Of a stretch of DNA of 64,000 nucleotides, positions 55,367 through 64,000 are shown piece after piece. The notes under the pieces are model-generated. The model did no database searches and had not been told where the DNA came from. It worked only from the letters and a program-made list of their open reading frames with translations. Position numbers and translations under genes: made by a program. The stretch lies in assembly GCA_024663395.1 (NCBI GenBank), contig JANFAH010000013.1, forward strand, positions 682,001-746,000. Reading direction: 5' to 3'. Numbering within the stretch: the first letter of the stretch is position 1; each line of letters starts with the position of its first letter. The DNA comes from Pisolithus tinctorius. Lineage: Eukaryota; Basidiomycota; Agaricomycetes; Boletales; Pisolithaceae.

Positions 55367-56051
55367 TGTAGGAAAAGTCCAAGTAGCTGTATAATACGAG
55401 CTAGATGGCTTAGATAACAACAATAAAAAATGAAGGGAACGAATTGCTTGTCCCAAGGGATTCTGGACTGTCGAGACTAGAAGGTGAGACCCGGCGCTTT
55501 GTAGCAGTAGCGGTTCATGACATGCACGGCGTGGTCTGCGGAATAGTACCGGTGATGCGAGCGGTGTGAGCAGTATACATAGTTTGTGCACGGCAGAATG
55601 CGAGATGTGTGGTGTAGACAAAGTGTAAAGGAAACTCGTGGTGACCTTCCGGGTGCCAAAAGGTATCATTCTGTACCTAAGTACAGGGCTTTATAGTCCG
55701 GACAAACCCGGAACCTAAGTAAGACAGGGTACAGTAAGGGAAGGCCGCGCAACAGCGCGTACTCAGAAGACAGGCCAAAACAGAGGCCGAGGGTATACTA
55801 CAAGCACTAAAAGAATAGAGACCGTGATAAAAAAAAGAGTCCAAGGAAAAACAACAACCAGAGCACAGCAGCCGCGGGTATAGCAGCCGCGGGTATAGCA
55901 GCCACGGGTATAGCATTGCACGAGAGGGAGCGAGGGCGTGGGAAGGTAGTGCGTGAACAATGGTGAACGTGAGAGGGGAGCGGACGTAACAGTAGTCATG
56001 GAACGGTTAATGATAGGGGCTTATGCATCCAGGGAATGCAGATTCCTCACA
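55367..56051 (-). repeat. LTR of the large element, 685 bp (5' LTR in element orientation)
   Basis: It matches 38765-39419. It is 30 bp longer because a 15-bp unit (CAGCCGCGGGTATAG) near 55866-55912 is present three times here and once in the other LTR. It ends CTCACA and is followed by the GCGC duplication. Confidence 0.88.
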
Positions 56052-56055
56052 GCGC

Positions 56056-57380
56056 TCCTTCTAGTGGCACACATACTAGCCACCAGAGATGAGGTCACCT
56101 ACCCAGCCTCAGTGTTCGTAGACAACCAGGCAGTCATCAGATCCAGTGAGCGCCCCTCAGCTAAACCAGGACATCACCTACTGCTACAGTTTAGATCAAT
56201 GATCCACAAAACCTGCAACGAAGAACATCTATCAAGAGAGAGCATCACACTCTGATGGATAGCTGGACACATGGAAGTGGAGGGGAATGAGCTGGTGGAT
56301 AGAGAAGTGAAACTCGCAGCAAAAAGAGCAGAAACCACAAGCCCACCAGGAGACCTACCACCATTCCTAAACAAGCAACTCCCCATCAGCATCTCCACCC
56401 TTAAACAGTACCACGCTGCAAGACTAAAAGCACTATGGAAGAAAGAATGGCAGAAATCCCCTTGCCACAACCACATATCCACAATAGACCCCCTACCCCT
56501 GGGAGTTTCATACACAAAACTAGTTGCCTTGCTACCCAAGAGACAGGCTGGACTGTACATACAACTACAAACAGGACACATACCACTCAACAAACATCTG
56601 CACCATTTTAAATGCAGTGACACTCCCATGTGCCTGCAGTGCAGGGAGACCACTCCTGAGGATGTACATCACTTCCTTTTCCAGTGCCCCAGATATGACA
56701 GAGAGTGGCACATACTCCACAATGCACTGGGAAGAGACACCACATCACTATCCTACATCCTTTCCAACGTGGCAGCACAGTCACACCTGTTCAAGTACAT
56801 TTCAGCTACAAAAAGACTACCATAACAAACACCAGAATGCCTGTCAACAGACCAAACATGTACTCAGCATAAACACCACCTGTCTTGACACTCACACCCC
56901 TCCCCCCCCAACCAACACACATGAGATCAGATGCATTCCATAAACCAATCACCCTGGCTATAAGCTGTAATCTCCTCTAAGTGCCTCAACAATCACCAAA
57001 AAACCCCACCTTACCATTGCAGACACAATCTCAGCATGTCACAGCAGAGTCACCAAAAAGGATGCAGAAGAGCACAACGCCCATGCTCCAGCTAGCCTTA
57101 AAAAGCAGCCAGTTATGTGTAGATAGAATTATTGCCTGACAGAAGTATTAAACCACCCTTACTCCAAGGTGGAGTGTCTAAAACAGCCAGCAGGAATGGC
57201 AGACTGGTGGAGGGCCTAAGGCCTTGCCACCAGGACATTCACTCACTTGTAAGGGAAGGTAGGCCACAGGGGGCCTCTGGTTAGGTAGATAAACAACATT
57301 CGTATAGTGCGACATAGGGTTACAACTACCCTCAAGCACTTAAATTATGAATTTAAAAAAAAAATAAAAAATAAAAAAAA
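56056..57380 (+). pseudogene. LINE RNase H C-terminal half, Cys-rich finger, 3' UTR and A-rich tail
   Basis: The continuation of the LINE after the LTR insertion: LLVAHILATRDEV, SVFVDNQAVIRS, then a TGA at 56253-56255 before WIAGHMEVEGNELVDREV. The Cys/His motif CSDTPMCLQCRETTPEDVHH is typical of the zf-RVT domain, and the frame ends at 56825. About 520 bp of 3' UTR follow, ending in an A-rich tail at 57347-57380. Confidence 0.85.
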
Positions 57381-57392
57381 ACAGCTTGCCTC
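57381..57392 (+). repeat. Target-site duplication of the LINE, right copy
   Basis: ACAGCTTGCCTC, an exact copy of 37405-37416, immediately after the A-rich tail. Confidence 0.85.
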
Positions 57393-57658
57393 GTCATCGT
57401 TAGTCGTGGTATCTGGTCACCAGGGAGGTCTTCGTCGATTAGTAATCATTCCCGAAATGGATCTGATATGTATGAGCCAGCTCGTCTCGAAGGAATCAGG
57501 AGGACAAATTTCTTTTCTGATACTGACATGTCTTTTTGTCTGGTGGGTGGGTTGATGTTGCTTACCACACCCTGGTGTAAGTGCTGGCTTAGCGATTTGG
57601 CCCTCATTTGTTTATCGCAGCATTTCTCAGAAGTTCCCAACTGTCACAAGCCACGGCG

Positions 57659-58829
57659 ATGGCAAAGGCATCATCCAAAGTCGCATATTATACAGTTAGG
57701 AAGGGCCGCCAGCCCGGTATATATCCAACTTGGTTGGTGGGACTCCTTCGCAAACTCGGTTACCTCCAACTGAATTTTTTTTTTCAATCAAGGGGAGAAT
57801 GCGAAGCCCAAGTGAAGGACTTCCCAGGTGCTACGTTCAAGGGGTTCTCCACACGAGCAGAAGCAGAGGCTTTCGTAGCTGGAAAACTTGATATTCCATC
57901 TGAATTGCCAGGAAAGGCTCAGTCGATATCAACTGACCATCAACCCATCACAAGCACTGTACAAACCATCTTTGCACCCGACGCGGACGCTAAGGAGTTC
58001 GACGTTGTGTATTGTGATGGTGCGTGTAAAGGAAATGGCCAGGTTGGCTCCATAGCAGGTATAGGCGTGTGGTGGGGCCACAACGATCCTAGGTACAGTG
58101 CAAGCATCAAATCTGTTATTTGCCAACTGTTAAATTTTGGCCAAGGAATCTGTCAGAACGATGCCCAGGAGCCCAAACGAACAATAGGGCTGAACTCATT
58201 GTGAGGATGCTTTGAGATCCCGCCTTGCATAATCTGATTACTGTAGGCCATCGTACGCATCCTGGAGACGACGCCAGTATTAAAACGTAAACTGCTGATC
58301 AAGACCGATTCACAATACTCCATACAATGTCGATGGATTTCATATTACATGCAATACAATGCTCATCGTATTTATTTCAGGCGTAACGAGTTGGATCTTT
58401 AAATGGATGACCAACGGGTTCCGCACTGCTGGCGGACAACCAGTGAAGAATTGTGCGCTGATCAAGTACCTTTCGGCTTTGCTCCATGCAAGGAAAGTGT
58501 CGGGCCAGACCGTCGAGTTCAAGCATGTCCGCGGGCATGTCGGATTGGAAGGAAACGAAGCTGCCGATGGACTCGCGAATGCAGGTTCATTACAACCAAC
58601 CCTTCCGGAGCGAGACTGGGAACAGCTCGAACAAGATGTGTTGAAACATATGTCACAGAAAAAAAAGGCACAAGAGAGAGAGAAAATCGATTGTGGCGGT
58701 GACGACAGCAAGCAGCGTTCAATTGCATTGACGTATGCATATGCAGTAGGTCTGCTGGATGACGATGAGCTAACTTCCTCGACAGTCCAGAAATTGACAA
58801 CGCAAAACCATCCCTGCGATTTCCTGTGA
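57659..58829 (+). CDS. Ribonuclease H1, 5 exons
   Basis: A cellular RNase H1 that removes RNA from RNA:DNA hybrids. Exons are 57659-57732, 57793-58092, 58146-58200, 58247-58328 and 58381-58829 (319 aa). The N-terminal hybrid-binding domain reads YYTVRKGRQPGIYPTW, ECEAQVKDFPGATFKGF and TRAEAEAF. The catalytic domain has VVYCDGACKGNG, NNRAELIAIVR, LIKTDSQYS and HVRGHVGLEGNEAADGLAN, so the active-site acids are present. A Lys-rich linker and an acidic tail (AVGLLDDDEL) follow. The introns and the hybrid-binding domain distinguish it from retroelement RNase H. It starts only about 270 bp after the LINE insertion, so its original upstream region is now 20 kb away. Confidence 0.88.
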
Positions 58830-59400
58830 GATCGCCTGTGCCTAAAAACTCGCCTGAAAAAATTGGCAAAAACAGTGAGTCAGCAAGGGAAACTGTTCCG
58901 GTTGTCGTGCGTTGTCCTGCTATGACATCCCGGTCAACTCCTCGGGTCCCAATAGCCTTGAGCAAAACAGAACTAGAGGTGCGGCCGACCTTCGTAACCT
59001 GTGTGTGATTCTCTCTGACTTAACACAGGCATATGCCTCCTGTCTCCTTAGTAATACTGAACTGGTCAAGTTCGGGAGGGACGGCAAGTTTCCATCTGAT
59101 TATTAGGGTAGTGTGAGGATGGCGTAGAAGTGCCTCCCAGTGAATCAGTGAACCGGCAACTTTGTGCACATGATTTTTTGCGTAGTATTTTGTATAGCAG
59201 ATATCACTGGAATATCCGCACGTCTTGCTACCAGCGAGGTATATGGACAGGCCAAAGTCAAGGACCCAGTCAGTTAGATCCTAGCTGTTGCACTCATTCT
59301 CATCTTTTATCGCATGCTATATCAATCAGCTACGTTACCCCAAAGGCGGTTCATGTAACATGTCGTAGATCAGCGCAAGCGCAAATTGTCCATCATCAAT
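58830..59400. other. Intergenic region, no gene seen
   Basis: About 570 bp between the convergent RNase H1 and P450 genes. Only short unconvincing ORFs are present. Confidence 0.5.
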
Positions 59401-61593
59401 TCACCCTTCGTATCGGCGAACGCGCAACGGAACGTTAGTGCCCTGCTCTCCAACTATCCTTGGCCTAGTTAACAGCAACAATCCTCTGTCAACCTCTACT
59501 TGCGTTTCGGGTCCATCTTTCATCTCAAACACAAAGTTCCTCACCAGCACCGACATAACCGCCTTGAGGAAAGTCTAATCAGCAAACGCTGATATAACTT
59601 AGGGCAGCGAAGAAGGGGCACCTTGAACTCAGTCAACCCAAAACTCTTTCCAAGGCAGGTCCTCGGGCCATCCACAAATGTCAACAAATGTCGGTATGCC
59701 TGAATATCCTGTGCTTTCTTCGGAATCCCACCTTCCTCCAGCCAACGTTCTGGACGGAAGACTTTTGCATCTGCTCCCCATAGTCTGGTAGATCTGTTGA
59801 TGCAGGAAATAGGTATGCCGATTTGAGTGCCACGTGCTACGGAGATGCTGTTGACGACTTCGCCAGAGCTGGTAACGACAGGTTCGGAGAGAGGGATAAC
59901 GTCATCTTCCACTGCCTGGGAGAGGTTATCTCATATTAAGGGAGCAACAGGAATACGCTTGTGATTCGACGCACCACGCGAACAAGGTCTGTCACGGGAG
60001 CGTGGATTCGCAGGATTTCGTGCACCACAGCATCGAGGTAAGGTAAACTGCTTTGCTGCTGGTCGTACGTCGGTTCTTCACCGAACGCTAAGAGTTCCTG
60101 TCGCAGTTTGCGTTGTATGTCGGGGTTCCTCGCCAATTCAAGCAACGCCCACGTCATAGTGGCTGTTGAATTCAATCAGTCCGTAATAGGGTGTGGGTTG
60201 AGAGATGGCCTTACTAGATGTTGTTTCGTATCCAGCCACAAGGAGGACCCTCATCTAAAAGGCAAAGAAACTAGTAGGTACGCCTGGTGGTAAGTGTTAT
60301 ACTTACTTGCGCCAGAACCTCCTCAAGAGTCACATGAAGTGCGGCGTCCGAATCGTTGGCTTTTACTTGGCATATGATGTTTGTAAGGGAAATCTCACGT
60401 ATCAATAACGAAACGTACACAGCACTCCGATGATCGACTTCTCCTCTTTCCCGTCAAAGGCTCCTTCTTCCTTCTCCTTCTTTGTTCTTGCTAGTAGTTT
60501 CATCGCGATATCCTCGATAGTTCTTTGCATCTCACGAAGCCCCTTAGTCCTCGGTGTCGGTACAGAGCTCAACAGAGGAAACACTTGTGAGAGAAGGAAA
60601 AGGCCGACATTCACGGCTGATAGTTTTGGAGATCCGAAAATCTCAGTTATTGAGGTCTGCTTGCCATCAAGGGATCCGAAATCATGAGAGAATCCTGCAA
60701 GTCCGATGGTATCAAGTCTGGAACAACCGGTCAGATCGGATAGGATTGAGTGACTACGAACGAAGCTAATTCACGAAATATGGTTCATCCTTGGTCAAAG
60801 ACTCCTCAGCTTTTCGTTATCGCAGTGAGGACAAATTCATCCTACCAGTTCTGCACTTCGATGATAGTGCTGCCGCCACCACTGGCATCAATCATGGCTT
60901 CCCATGCGGATTTCGCCTGAAATCTCGTTCTTATTCTCAGATGTTGTGGAGAGAGACGAATTTACTTTGTGAGCGGTATAGTAAAAGATTGGAGTGAGGT
61001 TCCTTATGGCATCTTGGCTGAACGCAGGTGTCAATGACTTGCGTTGCCTGGGGACGAAATCTCAATAAACAACTCCCACCCGCAGGATGTCTGTGCCTAC
61101 CTTTTGTGGTCTTCGCCTTGCGACCAAAGTATTCCTCGTCCATACTGAATGGTGCAGAGTAAAAAGGGGGCCATTAGAAGCTGAGCATTGTACTTACGTT
61201 GAGCTGAAAGTAGGATCTGACCATATCCGTGAGGACATAGGTCCACGTTTCCCTAACGTAGTAGTGTGCAAGTGCTCTTGGGTCGCATAATACGATCTTC
61301 TTCCCGCCCAAGGTCGTCGGAACCTCGTAAACCACGCCGTATTCGTTCTCCCATGTCTCATATATAGCACCGGGATCTGGTAATTCGAATATTTGCTTAT
61401 CTGCGCCAAATACGATGTTGCTTCTAGGTGGTCCACGAAGCTTGGTCGTCTTCAGGGACCTTCGGGCAGCTCTCAAGGTACTATGAAGCGCGCAAACGGC
61501 AACGATGACTGCAGCGACGTCGAACAGAGTGGCCGAGCGTGCCACTGCCAGTAAGTTATTGTGGACGGTTGCTAGTAAAGAAGGTGGGTCCAT
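59401..61593 (-). CDS. Cytochrome P450, third gene, about 10 exons, distinct from copies A and B
   Basis: A membrane-bound P450 whose N-terminal segment ATLFDVAAVIVAVCAL anchors it. Splicing gives YGRGILWSQGEDHKRQRKSL (C-helix region), LDTIGLAGFSHDFGS, the I-helix AGYETTSTTMTWALLELA, the K-helix EILR, VFRPERW and the heme loop FVDGPRTCLGKSFG, ending in a hydrophobic C-terminus with LLLLTRPRIVG and a stop at 59401. All hallmark residues are present. The exon joins near 60830-60740 are uncertain; one acceptor there (TTCGTTCGTAG) keeps the frame. Sequence similarity to the two duplicated P450s is low, so this is a different family. The substrate is unknown. Confidence 0.83.
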
Positions 61594-62257
61594 GTTTATG
61601 GGGCGAAACGACGAGAAAGGATAAGTTTAAGTAGTCGTGCGTAAATGGTTACGCTCGGACCATTTTGAGGATCAAGCCGCAGATCAACCAATCACTACTG
61701 CACAGCGGATGATCAGTTCGTCGAAACCCAATGAAGAAATCGTCGATGTGGCCTCCGAAGCTTGTATCTAGCACGAAGCTCGCTTCTCTGAGCTGCAAGA
61801 GCTTAGTACAGAGCAGGTCACCTCCCTATACCAAAAGGCAGCGTATGTACCCTCTGCGCCCTCGGTAAACAAATAAGTTGCCTTCGAGGGTAGTTCCGTC
61901 GGCCACGGGTCACCGTCCGACGGAATGCCCAAAATAAGCGGGTCCAAAAGCATGTCTGAATTAGGAGCTTTTGAAGGGGTTTGAACACTTGGGTTCTGCA
62001 GATAGACGTTTATTGACACTAACAAAAATAGTGAGCACTGGGGAACGGAGCGCTTGAGCTCGCGCCGATCAATTGGACTTGGATTTGGCCTTATTTGGTC
62101 TGTAAAAGCATACCTGGGCACGTGACAAGGGGCCTGCACACCTCTCACATCATTTTTACTTGGTACATGTACCATTACCAGCTAGCAAATACACAATGGT
62201 TCAAACCCATGATACCTAAAGCACGCATATCCGTGGTAACATCCACTATGTGCAGAC
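61594..62257. other. Intergenic region, no gene seen
   Basis: About 660 bp upstream of the P450 and downstream of the Hsp70-like gene. A 135-codon minus-strand ORF at 62175-61768 has no recognisable motif. Confidence 0.45.
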
Positions 62258-64000
62258 TCAGATGGCTTCCACCACGTGATCGAAAACCACCGTTGCTGGG
62301 CCCCTGTGCAAAGGTCTAATTCGATGAATTTCATGCAAGAAGACTGCTTCGTACCTTTGCTCTTCACCCTGTGGCCACACGAAGTCAGCCTTTCATAGTA
62401 TCGCACAAGTGTGAACGCTCACGTCTTCGACCCAACTAATCTGCGCTTCAAGTTCGGTGAGCCCAAATTTGAGGACGATACTAAATTGCTGTCTGTAGAA
62501 TTGCATACCCGCGAAACCGCGGCGCGGGCTGAGTGTCCTGGAGACTCGTGATGTGTCTGCGTGAACAGTGCATAGATTCGAAAACATGGCTAGATCCCGA
62601 AATCGCGTAAGGGTGTAGGTACATCTCTGAGTCGCTTTTACCTACCTGGCTCCGAATCTGCCCATCGGGGGTTCCGCGAGTTGCCTCTGTAGCACACGAT
62701 CTCCGTAGCGATGGTATCACATGTGTTCCTTTCTGCACATTCCACAATGAAATCTTTCCGGAACTCCTTCGTTTCAGAGACTGCTATGCCCTACGTGCGA
62801 CTCAGTATACCAATATCGTCGCAAGTCAAGCTATACGACCTTGCACAGTATAGCACTGAATGCATTCGGAATCACTGTACGCCCCGAGGGACGAGGAATC
62901 GCGGAAGAAGCCCGCCGGAGATGCTCTTCATCGTTCCTGTCGAACGCTACTGCGCAGCGCGTTCCATACGTGAACTTCGCCACACGAGCTGAGACGCGAT
63001 GATCAAGATAAAAAGCAACAGCTCCCTTGGCCACCGCTTTGTTTCTATCCCATGAAGCGGAGCAGGTTATCGATCTACACTCAAATTGTCAAATTATCTT
63101 AAGAAACTTACGTGTGGCCGTCTGGTCGGCAGAACTGGAGACCTAACGGTTCCAGGTGATCCCTCAATCTGGCGAAGAGCCAGTCGCTTGCGCCGAATCC
63201 ACCGACGAGGAAAACGTGCTTAAACGCCTCAGCAACTGGCCCAGCCCAGTAATACCTGACTTACGCTGATTGGCTGAGTCGCTACCTCACGCTGATCCTC
63301 CACAGCAGCTATGATAGCCTCCGCCGAGGGTTCAAACAGAGCAGCAACTTCATTCCTGCGTAATTGAAAAACGCATTAGAAACCAATAGCCATGGCAGTG
63401 TTATGTTACCCAGGGAGTTTGAGCTGCCCGGATCTGATGTTATAATCCAGGTCTCTGTCTCTCACAGTCCCGAAGCGGATGAAAGACGGATCATTTGGAT
63501 TGCTGAACCGAAGTTTCGTGGTCTTGTCGAATTCGTTCTTCATCAGATTGATGTCTTCCTCTGTTCCGAACCGAGAACCTTGCAACTTCTCTGTTAACTA
63601 CGTGAGTCGCATTTAAACAGACAACAGGAGGTTCCCATTACCACGAAGGTGTTGCCCAGCACGCTGTGTGACAAAAACAGACCCTTGCAAACGACCTGCA
63701 GAATGTCTATGAGTTATACATTCTTGCTCGGAAGATAATCTCACATTCGGCAGGTGCAATTTCGTGCAGCATGGGAGGTGATTCAGATGAGGTCATATAG
63801 TAGGAAGTGACGTCGATTGTTCCTCCTCCAGCGTCAATAATCATGACACCTACATCATCCTGGAGACTGCTCAATTTTCGTGAATCGTGCGTTGAAACTG
63901 CATACCCTGAACCCGTCCGCAGCATTCCGGGACTCTAGGCAGTAATGCAAGCTTGCTTCGCCCTCTGTAACGAGTCGAATTCTGGCTTGCCCTTCCGGTG
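62258..64000 (-). CDS. Hsp70-like ATPase (Hsp12A-type), 5' end outside window
   Basis: The C-terminal part of an Hsp70-family protein of the divergent type expanded in mushrooms. From 63925 the minus strand reads VMIIDAGGGTIDVTSY, the phosphate-binding motif of the actin-like ATPase fold, then GSVFVTQRAGQHLR, SRFGTEEDINLMKNEFDK, NEVAALFEPSAEAIIAA, VFLVGGFGASDWLFARL (adenosine motif), AVAKGAVAFYLDHRV, AVSETKEFRKDF and LSPRRG, ending with VFDHVVEAI and a stop at 62258. Several short introns interrupt it. The N-terminal ATPase lobe lies beyond base 64000. Canonical substrate-binding features are not evident, as usual for this subgroup. The function is inferred from the fold only. Confidence 0.8.

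Larger units (their letters stand above)
38765..56051 (-). mobile_element. Large Ty3/gypsy element (minus strand), 17.3 kb with nested insertions
   Basis: Flanked by LTRs at 38765-39419 and 55367-56051 and a GCGC duplication. The primer-binding site next to the right LTR and all gag-pol remnants read on the minus strand: gag 54910-53802, protease 48442-47540 plus 45679-45304, RT, RNase H and integrase to 41716. The coding frames are broken by stops and frameshifts. It contains two further insertions (45680-47535 and 48448-53796) and, between integrase and the left LTR, a plus-strand gene at 39731-40811. I found no purine tract next to the left LTR. Confidence 0.87.
37417..57380 (+). mobile_element. 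5'-truncated non-LTR retrotransposon (LINE, Tad-like), split by a 17.3-kb insertion
   Basis: The LINE sequence itself is 37417-38764 plus 56056-57380, about 2.7 kb. It begins inside the RT domain, so it is truncated at its 5' end, and finishes with an A-rich tail at about 57347-57380. The flanking 12-bp direct repeat proves a single insertion. Coding order is RT, RNase H, Cys-rich finger, as in the Tad/I group. Confidence 0.88.

Noticed and set aside
61768..62175. 135-codon minus-strand ORF between the P450 and the Hsp70-like gene
   Set aside because: No recognisable domain and no conserved composition; probably chance.

Overview
This window looks like genomic DNA of a mushroom-forming basidiomycete (Agaricomycetes). 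The genes are split by many introns of about 45-60 bp with GT-AG borders. Typical families are present: a PL14-like lyase, DUF4470/MYND proteins, cytochrome P450s, a thaumatin-like protein, an F-box protein, a CaiB-type CoA-transferase, a beta-propeller lactonase, RNase H1 and an Hsp70-like ATPase. More than half of the window is transposable elements (TEs).

Layout. (1) 1-6347: 3' part of a Ty3/gypsy element with one very long open polyprotein and its 3' LTR. (2) 6554-7632 (-): PL14-like lyase. (3) 7895-12111: a Tc1/mariner-type DD34E transposon with long inverted repeats, a dead transposase and a second, intact five-exon gene for a Zn2Cys6 protein. (4) 12445-37190: two copies, about 17 kb apart, of a convergent gene pair, P450 (+) and a DUF4470-to-MYND protein (-), each preceded by an old P450 relic. 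Between the copies lie a mitochondrial-type CoA-transferase, a lactonase, an F-box protein and an 11-exon secreted thaumatin-like protein. (5) 37405-57392: a stack of nested retroelements. A 5'-truncated LINE (12-bp target duplication) is interrupted by a 17.3-kb LTR element on the minus strand. That element is itself interrupted by a 1.86-kb insert and by a 5.35-kb Ty3/gypsy element, and between its pol and one LTR lies an intact spliced Zn2Cys6 gene in antisense. (6) 57659-64000: RNase H1 (+), a third P450 (-) and the 3' part of an Hsp70-like gene (-).

Two themes stand out. First, two unrelated transposons each contain an intact, spliced Zn2Cys6 gene while their own transposition genes are damaged. 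Second, the decay of the TEs is almost purely CpG transition: every LTR-pair difference I checked is a CpG/TpG/CpA change, several unrelated elements carry in-frame TGA codons that can derive from CGA, and one uninterrupted gypsy polyprotein has lost its first integrase catalytic Asp by a GAC-to-AAC change at a CpG.

The splice models were built by eye from reading frame, GT/AG borders and family motifs, and no database search was run. Several models sum to an exact multiple of three: the lyase, the transposon accessory gene, both DUF4470/MYND genes, the lactonase, the thaumatin-like protein, RNase H1 and the antisense Zn2Cys6 gene.
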